Assembly: GCA_948474755.1 (NCBI GenBank)
Contig: CAOLHI010001256.1
Span: 186,001 to 250,000 of the forward strand
Direction: 5' to 3'
Length of the DNA stretch: 64,000 nt
Origin: Ctenosaura bakeri
Taxonomy: Eukaryota > Chordata > Lepidosauria > Squamata > Iguanidae
Positions 23,145 to 33,540 of this stretch are shown here, one piece after another. How positions within the stretch are numbered: the stretch's first letter is position 1; the number at the start of each line of letters is the position of its first letter. Made by a program: the position numbers and the translations under genes. The notes beneath the pieces are model-generated. The model did not search any database, was not told the DNA's origin, and saw nothing but the letters and a program-made list of their open reading frames with translations.

Positions 23145-23149
23145 AAAGT

Positions 23150-23950
23150 CAAACATGTCCTACGGAAGGCAGGGCGCTTGCTTCCTCGTGAGGGGCCGCG
23201 CGCAGCCGAAATGCGACCGTTGAGGGTTGCCGCGGCGACGACTCCCTCGCCCACGCGGGGGCAGGAGGACGGGGAAAGGGCCATCCCGGGGCCAAACCCC
23301 GGCGGTTTCCCCCTCCAGCCCGCACGACCCCGCAGGCCGGGCCCCTCCCTCCCTCGCCTCCCCTTCCCCGCAGCCCTGCCGCGCTCTTCCCCCCTGAGAA
23401 AGTCGGGGCTCTGCCTCCGCTCCCCACGCCGCCCCGGGCTTGCCAGCCTTCCCCCCCGACCTCCCATCCCCGGCCCTGCCGCCGCCGCCGCCGCCGCGCC
23501 TCACCTGCTCCCGTCCTCTCAGCTCCGGAGCCCCGCGGCAGACGACGGGACGCTCAAGCCATGCCCGGCCGGCGCTCCTCTCGCCAAGATGACCCGACCC
23601 CAGCTCGGCGCGGGAGGAGGAGAAGAGGAGGCGGAGGAGCAGGAAGACGCGGCAACCAGCGGGCGGGACACTCCCTGAGAGAGCCGCTTCTTCTTTTCCT
23701 CCTCGCTTGGGGGAGGCGCTCCGCACCGGCTGTCAGTCAGGGCGCGGCCGGCCCCCTTCTCCCCCTGCAGACGCCGCCTCAGTCCGTTGTGAGGGGGGCA
23801 CCGGAGCTCCCCGCCGCCGCCTCCTCCTCCTCCTCCTCGGCAGGAATGGCTTCTCTCTCTCTCCGCGCACACGTAGGCACGCCGCAGGCACCTACTACGT
23901 GGCCCCGTCCGCTCCTTTTGTCTGGGCTTTGCCTGGCATCGTGAAGGACT
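23150..23950. promoter_or_regulatory. CpG island, likely promoter
   Basis: This is the densest CpG stretch of the window, with GC-rich motifs, a (GCC)n run at 23480-23498 and GC-box-like elements. It sits in an otherwise AT-rich region, so it is the best promoter candidate. Long open frames run on both strands, as expected from high GC, and none has a recognisable domain. The island is bounded by a palindromic MITE on the left and a SINE fragment on the right. Orientation is inferred from the splice-donor candidate at 23503-23504. Confidence 0.7.
23505..23726 (-). other. candidate first exon, gene unidentified
   Basis: Read on the minus strand, the sequence GACGGGAGCAG is followed by GTGAGGCGCGG. 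The GT, at 23503-23504, is a consensus-grade splice donor (CAG|GTGAGG) within a CpG island, as expected for a first exon. One frame stays open upstream from a methionine at 23726 to the donor, and a shorter upstream ATG (GGGCATGGCTTGA) is stopped at once. The exon could therefore be wholly untranslated. No protein family could be recognised. The 5' limit shown is only that of the open frame; the transcription start is not visible. If correct, the gene's intron 1 covers the region to the left and 24-64 kb is upstream. Confidence 0.35.
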
Positions 23951-23959
23951 TCTGTGGTG

Positions 23960-24086
23960 GCCGCCGTCGTCGTCCGCCCTCGAGTCGGCTGCCACGCATG
24001 GCGACTGTATCCGGGGGAGGGGGGTGTCTTGGCAAGGTTTGACGGAGGAGGTATGGCATTGCCTTCCCTTGAGGCTGAGGAAGTGG
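23960..24086 (-). mobile_element. tRNA-derived SINE fragment
   Basis: GTGTCTTGGCAAGGTTTGAC, GGCATTGCCTTCCCTTGAGG and GGCTGAGGAAGTG match the tail half of the squamate tRNA SINE seen at 9525 and 45161, with CpG-rich mutations at its outer end. It stops exactly where a MITE begins (24087). It is likely that the MITE, or later loss, removed the head. Confidence 0.7.
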
Positions 24087-24232
24087 GGCCATTTCTGCAC
24101 TAGATTCTTATAGCGTTATTATTCCACTTTCAACATCCTCTGGAATCCTGGGGTTTGCAGTTTAGGGAGGGGCCTCAAAGACCCCTCTCTAAACTGCAAA
24201 CCCCAGGATTCCAGAGGACCTTGAAAGTGGAA
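24087..24232. mobile_element. foldback MITE, right end lost
   Basis: Begins GGCCATTTCTGCACTAGATT. The mirrored pair CTGGGGTTTGCAGTTTAGGG and CTAAACTGCAAACCCCAGGA shows the same family as 22965. The right arm stops in TTGAAAGTGGAA and abuts a Tigger-like terminus, so the last third of that arm is missing. Confidence 0.8.
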
Positions 24233-24234
24233 CA

Positions 24235-24471
24235 CAGTCAGCCGTCCACATGTGCAGGTTGGACATTCACAGATTGGATTATTTGCAAGTTTCTCCAACC
24301 CCTGCCCTCTCGCCTCAGGCGCTTCTTTTTAGGGGGAGCCCCGTTTTGGTGGCTCCAATCAGGCCGCATAGCCCTTTAAAAACCCACCTCTGGTCCTCCT
24401 CTTCCTCTAGCAGTCTCTGCGGGCCAGCTAAGGATGGCTCTCTGCCCAAATTCTCAGCACCACAAACCCTG
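24235..24471 (+). mobile_element. Tigger-like element, 5' part only
   Basis: Starts CAGTCAGCCGTCCACATGTG and continues with a GGATTATTTGCAAG block, like the other Tigger-like copies. The right terminus is not found. A solo LTR begins at 24472, and the sequence beyond it does not show the missing end. Confidence 0.6.
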
Positions 24472-25344
24472 TGTTATCACGCTTATGATATGTCTGGTGA
24501 GAGCACTAGATATCCTCTTGATATCGAATAATTTGGCCTTTGCTTGAGCTTTCTCTGCCACCCTACTCCACGTGTTTGCAGAGGTCCACCGGACAAGCAC
24601 GTATCGGGCGTGGCCGTTAATGGTTGTACATTCCAAAACCTCAGGCAGGCAGGCAACTTAAGCCTCTCCGATGCTTTAGGGAAAAACCTTCTTGCAAACC
24701 GGCCTTGCTCAGTGCGAATCTACACAAAGACGCACGGCCAAGAGCCAAGCCATTTCTTTATGTTGGGCTATTTGCATACTGGCCGTACCATTGTCATCAA
24801 GTGCTAAGCCCATCATGTAAAACCTGACCTTTTCCAACTCCTTTGTCCAGCTCCAAATTTCCTTTGTTCTCACCGAGCATGGCATAGCCTGTAGGTAAAA
24901 TCCACCCTATAAAAGGCCCCACTTTCGGGACGACCTCGGAACACTTTAGACTTCCATCCCGCCTTGCTGTCGGTTTGTCCAGCGAGTCGCCCCCTCGGCG
25001 AACTGTGCTGAGCTTCCTTCCCTGCAACCTCCTCTTCTCTCCAGGACTAGGAGACCAGGTGTCGTGTTACCCATTTCCCAAAACTCTCCATTTCTATTTC
25101 TCATTTAGTTAGTATATGTCGTGTCTTTCGTGTTTCTTGTCTTCAATAAAATATTATTTGTTATGTTAAAACCTTGTCTAGCTGCTCTCTGACCTGATGC
25201 TGTATACACAGGGTGAAAGATCTCAGGTAAAGTTACCCTGCCTCTCGTTAGCTTAAGAGAGTGCTCAAGCTTAATTTCCCCATGTTGTGTTTTTATTTGG
25301 TTATTTGGGTGCCCCTCCCGGAACCCCCAACACACAGGGTAACA
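24472..25344 (+). mobile_element. solo LTR, TSD CCTG
   Basis: An 873-bp LTR starting TGTTATCACG and ending AGGGTAACA, flanked by CCTG at 24468-24471 and 25345-25348. TATAAAA is at 24908-24914 and AATAAA at 25145-25150. The U5 part has GCTGCTCTCTGACCTGATGC. It matches the LTR at 62922 closely along its length, so these two belong to one subfamily. No internal viral genes are present. The 4-bp duplication fits a class I endogenous retrovirus. Confidence 0.9.
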
Positions 25345-25396
25345 CCTGTACCCATGTCCCACACATACCCAAGAAAGGAGATGGGCAAGAGAGAGT

Positions 25397-25489
25397 TTCG
25401 GCCCCTCACCAAAACTGCAAACCCTAGGATTCCATAGGATGTTGAAAGTGGAATCATAGCACTATTAACAGTATAGTGCGGAAATGGCC
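25397..25489. mobile_element. MITE right arm only
   Basis: AAAACTGCAAACCCTAGGAT, GGATGTTGAAAGTGGAATCA and the end GTGCGGAAATGGCC form a right arm of the palindromic family. The left arm is absent. It is not simply the missing part of the copy at 24087, because their middle segments overlap. Confidence 0.8.
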
Positions 25490-27088
25490 TATACCATGCT
25501 AGCTGTGAGCGCATTTAATTTAAAAAAAAAACAAACAAACTTGTCCATAGTACACCAAGTCATTATGGTGAACAAACTAACTTCCCATTACTACAGAAGC
25601 TGTGATAACTCTCATATATAACTCTTACAGAAAAAAAAATTCACACACACAATGTAATATCAAACTGGCGTGATTTGCAAAAAGAATCCGTTATGTATGT
25701 CTGTGTGGTTGTTGGCATATTTAACATCAGTAAAAGAACTGTTGGTGGGAGGAATTTGTTTATTCATATGTCCCATCTTTATACCTACAAGTGACACTCA
25801 GTGACACTAGTGGTGGTAAAAAAAAAAAAAAGCAGTTAAAACATAATTTTAACAAGTTTAAAACATAATTAAAATGCATGAACAAAAAATAACAATATTC
25901 AATAAGTTCAAAAAATCCTTCAATAACTCCCAAAAGATATCAAAAGATACATGAATATGAACATCCTTGCCTGTCAGAATAAGAGCAACAAGAAGAAGCC
26001 TCAATTCCCTTGGTAAGGAATTCCTACCAACTTTTCTCCAGCTACACACACTGCATGCCATTTTCCTCTTGGAAGCAGTATTTCTGACTTCCCCCATTGG
26101 GTCAAAACACAGATACCCACATAGTATGTCCCATATCACATCAGGTTTTATTTTTGGACATACAAAACAATTCAAGACAACTCATATGAGTATTCAAGTC
26201 AGCTGAAAGAACTCATCTAAACACCCTGAAGCAAAATTTAGAAAAAAATACGTGTACAATCAGTTCCTATTAAATAAACTGCAATGTGGTGTCATGTTTC
26301 AGATTTGCCACATAAACAAGAAATCCCTAAGCAGTTGTTGAAGCTTCTTATAGAGAGAAAGAAACAGAGACTTTGGATCTGAGCCTTAGTAATTTACAGA
26401 AGGGAAAAAGGGAAATGATGGAAAAGAAGAGAGAAAGGGAAAAATAAATACCCGTAAAAGCAAAATAATAGCTACATGTTTAGAATACACTTCCCTCAGC
26501 ATTTAGTTGCCATAGACAGGTATTTATTGGATATGAAACTTGTCGTAACAACAATAGCCAAAACAAAAGAAAAACCCTTTGGTAATAATGGAACAGCACA
26601 TTCATAAATGGACATTACTCTGGGTGCTTCCAGATGAAGCTTTCATTGTGTAGTCATCCTGCCTTATTCACAATATTGCCTTTCATTTATAACCCTTCTG
26701 TGTTTTCCTGCTGCTTTCCCCATCTGTTTTTCTTCTCACAAAAAAATCTGTTAAGAAGAAAAAGATGGAATAGCTGTGCAATGTATTTTCAAATGTAGCT
26801 CTGGTTCAGGGATAGGGACTGTGCAGCTTTCCAGATGTTGCTGGACTGCATTTCCCAGGATTCCTCACTGTTAGCTATGCTGTCTAAAGTTGCTGGGAGG
26901 TGTATCTGAGCAATGTCTGGAGGGTCACATGGCTCCCACCCTTTGTTAGGAGCACTCCTCTGGAAGCAGCCTAAGTGAGCCTCATTCTTTGCATGATCCC
27001 GTGGAACTGAATTCCATAGTCAGTCCTGTGCAATTAACTGCACCTACGTATACACCGGATGGAATTGGTAATTGCATAAGACAGAGTT
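25490..27088. other. AT-rich stretch with weak repeat remnants
   Basis: A region at about 25745-26200, with A/T-rich runs and a GGTAAGGAATTCCTACCAAC block, looks like a decayed LINE-type repeat on the minus strand, but I cannot classify it. A hAT-like MITE lies at 26807-26945. No gene was seen. Confidence 0.35.
26807..26945. mobile_element. hAT-like MITE
   Basis: Left CAGGGATAGGGACTGTGCAG and right end, reverse-complemented, CAAAGGGTGGGAGCC are hAT-type ends. Inside, CAGATGTTGCTGGACTGCAT and CTGGGAGGTGTATCTGAG form mirrored arms. This family, with its GCTGGACTGCAG-type core, is common in squamates. Confidence 0.65.
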
Positions 27089-27091
27089 GAG

Positions 27092-27293
27092 GACTATTTC
27101 CGCACTAGACTGATATAGTGCTATCCTTCCACTTTGAACATCCTTTAGAATGCTGGGGTTTGCAGTTTAGGGAGGGGCATTCAAAATTCTCATCCAGAGA
27201 GCTCCTTGGCCTCAGTAAATTACAAACCCCAGAATTCCTCCGGATGTTGAAAGTGGAATAATAGCACTATAACAGTGTAGTGCGGAAATGGCT
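27092..27293. mobile_element. 202-bp foldback MITE, TSD GAG
   Basis: Left end GACTATTTCCGCACTAGACT and right end, reverse-complemented, AGCCATTTCCGCACTACACT. GAG at 27089-27091 is repeated at 27294-27296. The interior carries the CCAGAGAGCTCCTTGGCCTC block that marks the 202-bp class and is absent from the 180-bp class. Confidence 0.9.
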
Positions 27294-27299
27294 GAGGAT

Positions 27300-27861
27300 A
27301 CCATCCCCAGTGCTATATTTAAAATGATGGTGGGGGAAAGTCTGAAACGCCAGGAGCAATTCAAGGACAGTGTGCAGTGAGTCAAGAGGAGAAAAAAACT
27401 GGGAAAAAGAGAGTTGGAGAAAGGGGAAATGGAGGAAGGGGAAATGGAGCAACAACCCAGCTTCAATTTTTGCCAACCTTTGACTTTGGTCTCACTCACT
27501 ACTGGCTCTGACACCACACCCAGCTGTAACACACAAGGTACCGTGATTTTTTCCAGAATGAATGAGGCCTTTAGATTTTTTTTAAAAAAAGAAATTCCCC
27601 TCCTCCTTTTAACGGATAGGAACCCCTCCTTCTTTAATGCTGAGGGCTGCATTCTTTTAGGTATAATAATTGATTCTGTGCTCCATTCTACCTTGGTGAG
27701 ACTCTGCTACCTCTAAGATAGGAGTGTGAAAACAATGCCTTCAGGCTGGATGCTTCCTCCCCTAGCCTCTGTTTTGTAGCTCTTCAACTTCCCACAAGCT
27801 CCCCTGCTCGCTCCTGTTTCTCCTCAGTTAAAAAATTCAGGCAATTTTTCATCCAAAATTG

Positions 27862-27897
<36 letters not shown>

Positions 27898-28661
27898 CTA
27901 CAAATACATAGCAGCATGAGAGCCCTTACCCCCTCAAAACCCAAAATGCAAATCAAACAAAAAATTTCCCACTCAACTTTTGAAAAGGATGTTCATCTGA
28001 AAATCAAAACTAGAAGTGACATGACCTTTCTTCTAGTCATGGAAACAGAGAGAGAGAGAGAGAGATCCCATTACTTTGTCAGTCTTATTCATGGTCTCTA
28101 ACCCTTGTTAACCTTCCTAGTCTTGTCCCCCCAACAGGACAGACTCACATTCAAGAAGTGAAGACTCTTCCTAGCAGAATGCAATATAACTCAAAGTCTG
28201 AAATCTGATAGTTCTGCCATCAAGCAGTCATTTAAGACACAGGAGCTGCAGAAGAAAAAAAGATGGGTACTCTCATCAAAATTCACATTTCAGATTTACT
28301 TGAAGAGGTGATAAAGTCTACCCTTTTTGGGTGACTAGTCTGCTAAAACATGTTAAAAGGACACAGCAACCAGAAGCCTGGTGCTGCTATGAATCACCCC
28401 TCCGTATGTGTATATGGTACATATGTCCCCATTATACAAGAGTCTTCTGAATTGGTTAAAATAAAGATATTTACCTCACTTCTTGCAGACTGACAAGTTA
28501 AAAAGTGACAAAGGAACCAAATGTTCCCCTTTGCTATATGCAAATGCCTCAGGGAAAAAATAATAATTCTGGAAAGTTGCTTCAGTCTGCAATTCAGCTT
28601 TATTTAATGTTGTGAATGCTCTACCTTAACTCCAATAAATATGTGTTACAGCTTTAAACCA
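27300..28661. other. unannotated stretch with simple repeats
   Basis: No gene supported. It contains the (CA)n run at 27862-27896 and a short (GA)n run at 28046-28066. Confidence 0.4.
27862..27896. repeat. (CA)n microsatellite
   Basis: An uninterrupted CA run of about 35 bases. Confidence 0.95.
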
Positions 28662-28662
28662 A

Positions 28663-29088
28663 GGCCATTTCTGCATGATGTTGCTGTCCTACAATGGGGA
28701 TGCGTTGCTGGCGATCTGTGAGCTGTGCTTTTACGTGACGCCATCATAGTTGAGCTGTCAATGTGTCCTTAGCCGATAAAATTGTGGGATATTTTTTTTC
28801 CCTCTATGGAAAAAAAATCTGTTAATGGCCTGCAATTGTGCAATGCTCCTGTTGCCAGCGGCCATGTGGAATGGGCAGAAGTGCAATCTAGGCAATTCCT
28901 TCCCCAGTGCAACATGGGAAAGAGGCCAGCTGCACTGAGGAAGGAAAGCATGTGTCTCTTGCACTCCTATCTGCAGGCAGCTGGCCAGGTGCGGAGGGGA
29001 GCATTGGGCACATGCTCCCATGCTGGCAAAGGTGCTGCCAGGATGATGCCAGGACCATGATGGAAAAGGATAAGGTGTGGAAACGGCC
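28663..29088. mobile_element. 426-bp element with MITE-like ends
   Basis: Begins GGCCATTTCTGCATGA and ends, reverse-complemented, GGCCGTTTCCACACC, close to the ends of the foldback MITEs. The inside is unrelated and is not palindromic. The flanks are CAA (left) and TAA (right), possibly a mutated 3-bp duplication. It has no transposase frame; the short frames on both strands lack motifs. It is probably a longer non-autonomous relative using the same transposase. Confidence 0.6.
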
Positions 29089-29091
29089 TAA

Positions 29092-31430
29092 GTTGCTACT
29101 ATGTGATTTTGTAAGGTTGAGCCTTTTCGTAATAAGGATTGATCTGTCTAACAGCAAGATTTCTTTCCATGGTATGTATAATCTGGAGCTTGGCCATTGC
29201 CTTACTAACAGAAATTTGCCCTAAAGACCTGGGCCATTAGATTAGCAGTTTTAAGGAGCAGACAGTCAAGCACACCAGCCTTGATATCTAATAGTGCTAC
29301 ATTATCTCTCCTAGCTTCAGGAGAGCTGCTTCTGAAATAATTTTTTAAAAGGCTTACCAAGGGTGTCCAATAGTCAGAATATCAGTAAAAACCTTGATAA
29401 CTTATTGCAAATTCTTCACTGCATGATGAATACAGGACTAGGTAAATAGATGCCAGCTTGTAATGTTTGGGATAAGAGAGGCAGCCTTCAGCTGTCTATA
29501 GGCACGGAGCCAAGTGCCATGTAGAAATGGCCTGATTACACAGCTCCACGACACAGCTTAATCTCCACATGCTGCAGAAAGTCAGGAAAAGAAAAGGGCT
29601 GGGTCACAGTTTCAGGAGAAGAGCTATCCAGAATGGAGAAGACAGAGAATGCAGTCAGGATGGAGGGCTGGCATAGAGCAGCAGAGGCAGCAGCTGGGAG
29701 TCAGCTATGAGCATATGAACATCACCCAGCAGCTTTCCAGGCGCCCAGGGCGAGGCAAGTCAAGTGATGGGTGAGAGCAGGAGGCAATTTCCTGCCACTG
29801 CTATGCACATTAACTACCAGTGAAAGGAAATTTCATTTCTTCACACACCAGCACAGCTTTCCCAACCGCCTCTAGGGATTTCCCCTGAACATCTCAGCCT
29901 GTGGGTTTCTCCTGTGTTGCCTTTCCTGAGTTTCTGATTTATACAGTTTGACTTGGATTCCCCAGCCTGAATCTCCTATTAATATCTAGGACCCTCATGC
30001 ATTTGGGTAGGGCTTAGAGAAATGACATTTTTGGACTACTGCTCTCAGAACCCACGAGCCAACATGGCCACTGTCCATACTGGCTGGGAATTTCTGGGAA
30101 TTGTTGTTCAAAAAGTAACTTTTCCAAGCTGTTTGTATTTCTCTGTATTATGGCCAGCCTTGTCCCCACTCTTAATACTTGAGCTACGCTAGGGTTATTT
30201 TTCATATACTATGCAAGCAAAATTCTTAACCACAGCAACAGCAATAACAAAACTCATCTTCTACACATACTGATTAATATGTATCACGGGAAAACAGGAT
30301 TACGGTAAACCTTCCTGCAGCATCTCAACATTGAGTACCGCAGATGTGTCTGAACATTAGTATGGGAAACAACAGTGCAAAATAAAATAAAAGGTCCACT
30401 CACTCTCACACACAGTCCTTTGCTAGGTAGTACCTATGAAAACCTACCATCCTTCCACCACAAATAACAAAGGGACAATATAAACTGAATCAGGAAATTA
30501 TTTCGTTTCTGCCTTAGGGAGGCACATTTTTCACACCCAATCTGAAACAACAGCTAAACCTTCTATCATGTAAAAAAACACACTCAGAACAAAATATAGT
30601 TATGCAACATGATGATTCTTCCATAGTGACAGTTGGCCTGGACAAAATACAAATAGCATAAATTATATTTTGTTACAGATTGAGATGACTCCCTTGAAAT
30701 GGGCAATAACTTAAAGATTATTCTTAATAACATTGCCAGATGTTGCTCAATGGAATTGCCATCTTCTCTTAGATCTTATTAATATCACTTGGTTACCAAA
30801 CTGATTTCAGCTACTTTGTAGAAACACAGTCTTAGTTGCATCTCAAAATCGTATCCTTGGCAACAACATTATATTTTTGGATCCCTCACAATGTATTCTG
30901 CTTATTGTATGCAAGCAATTGGAAGATGCTAGCTCTGGGCCACAAATGTAAGATCAAAGTGTGGAGAGCAAAAATTTGCTTAAGGTGCTCACAATGCTGT
31001 GCATATGTTTATATCTGAACCATTAAAATGAAAGTCATATCAACATTGTCTTTTCTAGTTGTGCAGAAATGAATGGAAGTCTCTCCCTGCTTTTTAAAAG
31101 TATTTACCCTTCATTTTATTTGAAACATGGGACAGCCTGAAAACGTATATTTAGATCCCATTCACACTGGGTAAATTTTTTTTAAAAGAGCTATGATGTT
31201 GTTTCAAAGAAGAATCTGGGGGGGAGGGGGGAAATCACGTCATTCTTTTTCTTAACCAGCCTGATGGAACTAGATTGTGTTGCAGCTGGTAGCCAGTAAG
31301 TATAGGCGGACTGCTGTTGGTATTTTATACTGTTGTAACAGTCCATCAGGCCAGTGGAGTGCAATGTTTTCAGAATTCACAGTGGCAGCTGTGCAAAAAC
31401 AGAAACCACCACTATCAGAAAATAGACTTG
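29092..31430. other. mostly unannotated stretch
   Basis: Apart from a probable hAT-like MITE at 30015-30135, no recognisable feature was seen. Confidence 0.4.
30015..30135. mobile_element. probable hAT-like MITE
   Basis: Mirrored blocks TTTTTGGACTACTGCTCTCA and GGGAATTGTTGTTCAAAAAG flank the GCCAACATGGCCACTG / CATACTGGCTGGGAATT middle. This layout matches the GGACTACAACTCCCA-type squamate MITE. The ends are degraded. Confidence 0.55.
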
Positions 31431-31435
31431 TTCTG

Positions 31436-31658
31436 GAGCACATTCACACTACACAATTATAGCACTATGATTCCACTTTATCTTCCGTGGTTCCATCCTA
31501 TGGATCCTAAGAGTTGAAGTTTGGTGAGGCATCAAAGCAGACTGGATGAGAATTCTAAATGCTTCTTCCTAAACTGCAAATCCCAAGATTCAATAGGGTG
31601 GAACCATGGGAGTTAAAGTAGAATAATAGCACTGTAATTACGTATTCTGAATGAGATC
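31436..31658. mobile_element. 223-bp foldback MITE relative, TSD CTG
   Basis: Ends GAGCACATTCACACTACACA and, reverse-complemented, GATCTCATTCAGAATACG. CTG at 31433-31435 is repeated at 31659-31661. The next blocks, TATAGCACTATGATTCCACT and its mirror, match the 180/202-bp family, but the outer ends and parts of the middle (GGTTCCATCCTATGGATC) are distinct. I take it as a diverged subfamily with the same 3-bp target size. Confidence 0.75.
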
Positions 31659-31659
31659 C

Positions 31660-32330
31660 TGGAGGCTACTGAGCCTCTGAGAAGACAGCAGGAGAGCTAG
31701 TTCTACTTTTTCTACATCTCTCCCATCACTACTGTGTCCATGACCAGTTTACTCCTGCTTCTGCCACTGCTGCTGTATCATCTATGCCACCTACAACAGC
31801 ACAGTTAAACCAGCTAATATGTTCCTGGTCTTAGATGCCACAACATATTTTACAAAAGAATGCATGCCCTTTATCCTCCTTTTTGTCACAAATCTTGGAG
31901 ACCCTGAAAAGGAGCTGTCCAATAGGTCTTGATTTCATTGAATCTTGCTACTTTGCCTTTGAGACAGGAAGAGTATAAACAAATACTTTGTCTTTTTCAA
32001 GAAGAACTTTATGTCCTTTTCTGCTGTCATGTTACAATTGTCAATAAGCATTTTTGAAAAGTTTTGAAGTGTTTGCTGGAATGACATTCTACATGTGTGA
32101 GAGAGGCAGCAAACAGAAAATATAACAGAAAGGAAAACATTCATGGAAGATTATGGGAAAAAATTTCATTTATGCAACACTTCAGCTTGGTCTTCTCATG
32201 TTGTATCAAGATGATAAATGGTTATCAGACTGCAGCTCTCTGTAGAAATGTTAGAAAGCTCTGTATTGTGTACCAAATGTACCAATAGAATGGTGAGGTT
32301 TAATGGGTAAATATCACTCCACATACTGAC
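31660..32330. other. unannotated stretch
   Basis: No gene or recognisable repeat seen. Confidence 0.4.
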
Positions 32331-32550
32331 CTCCAGCTTGCTGTAGTGGTCTGAGTGTGGGACTATCAAGAGACCAAGGTTTAAATCTTTACTTAGTCAT
32401 GTTACACTGAGTGACCTTGGGCAAGTCATACTCTCCCAGCCATAGAGGAAGGTAATGAGAAACCACTTTTGAGTAAATCTTGCCGAGAAAATTCTAGCAT
32501 AAGTAGTCATAAGTTGGAGTCGACACAAAGGCACATAACAACAACCACAA
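32331..32550 (+). mobile_element. tRNA-derived SINE
   Basis: Has the head CAGCTTGCTGTAGTGGTCTG, a decayed box B (AAGGTTTAAATCTTT), GAGTGACCTTGGGCAAGTCA, AGTAAATCTTGCCGAGAAAA and the tail AACAACAACC. Same family as at 9525. Confidence 0.8.
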
Positions 32551-32554
32551 ATAT

Positions 32555-33275
32555 CACTCAGGAGCTGGGGAAAGCAAGGAGAACATGTTGCCTCTTTGGA
32601 TTTACTGATTGCTTACCTAATGTCTTCTTCAATGAAAAAAAAATCCATAAAAGAAAATACAAACATGGAAACATCTGCTTGCACAAGTTATATGGATGTT
32701 ATTTGCAATAACATTGAATTACTAATTCGGACATCATGGAAGTGGCTGGATACATCTTATGATACAGAAAAGGACACACAGAGAGAGACATTCTCCCCCA
32801 CCCCTATACTTGATTCAAGATCAGGGTCAAAATTTCTACTTGTCCTGCAAGCTGTGTTCTTAGAATGGCTCCGAATCCAAACATTGTAATCCCTGGACTC
32901 AATTCAGTCATTTCTGTTATAGTAGACATCAAGAATTATAGTGCAAAAACAACAGATAATTATAAAATAGCTATGTGCACTGTGGCAAAATGAAAAATAG
33001 TGAGGAAGATAGTTTTGCTTCAGGTCTTGAAACATCTAGGTCAGAAACACTTTGTAGAAATTCTTGGAGCTTAAGCAGAGAGTAACCACAAAGCCCACGC
33101 ATGTTCTGGACAGAGAGTTTAACTGCAGCCTTAGACTTGTGACAGCTTCAGCCTGTAAACACGCACATAGAAAACAGGAAAGGAAAGAATAAACTTCCAT
33201 TCCCAGACACTGCTATAAAGAAAACATGTTCTTCCATACACTTCCCCTAGATATTTCAGAAGATTAAAATGATCT
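32555..33275. other. unannotated stretch
   Basis: No gene or recognisable repeat seen. The short plus-strand frames here lack motifs. Confidence 0.4.
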
Positions 33276-33540
33276 TAAATAGCAGTGTTTTTTGACAGCT
33301 GCAAAAGGGCAGCAATTTGTACTAAACACAAGAAATTTTGAGCCTGTATTCACGACTACCTCTTTTGTCATAATATCCTCTGTGGTGTTGACTGGTGGCC
33401 ATAAGCACCTAAGGTTGATGCCATGTGAAGATCTCCGAGCAAATCCTGTTACTGTATGTATGTGTGCATTAAATAGCAGTGTTTTTGACAGCCACAAAAG
33501 GGCAGTAATTTATAGTAAACACAAGAAATTTTGAGCCTTG
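33276..33540 (+). repeat. about 71-bp direct repeat pair
   Basis: The segment at 33276-33346 is repeated at 33469-33540. It runs from TAAATAGCAGTGTTTTTTGA to ACAAGAAATTTTGAGCCT with a few substitutions. About 122 bp of unrelated sequence separates the copies. The second copy ends exactly where CR1 copy 2 begins. The origin is unknown; it could be a local duplication made during the CR1 insertion or the ends of an unrecognised element. Confidence 0.85.

Noticed and set aside
22988..24100. Long open frames on both strands (159 to 193 residues) in the CpG island
   Set aside because: High GC depletes stop codons, the frames are low-complexity (Gly, Arg, Ala, Pro, Ser), overlap on both strands and run through MITE sequence. 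Only a splice-donor-based first exon is kept, at low confidence.
25858..26206. Open frames on both strands near 26 kb as a gene
   Set aside because: Both strands are open over the same bases, no domain is recognisable, and the sequence looks like a decayed repeat.
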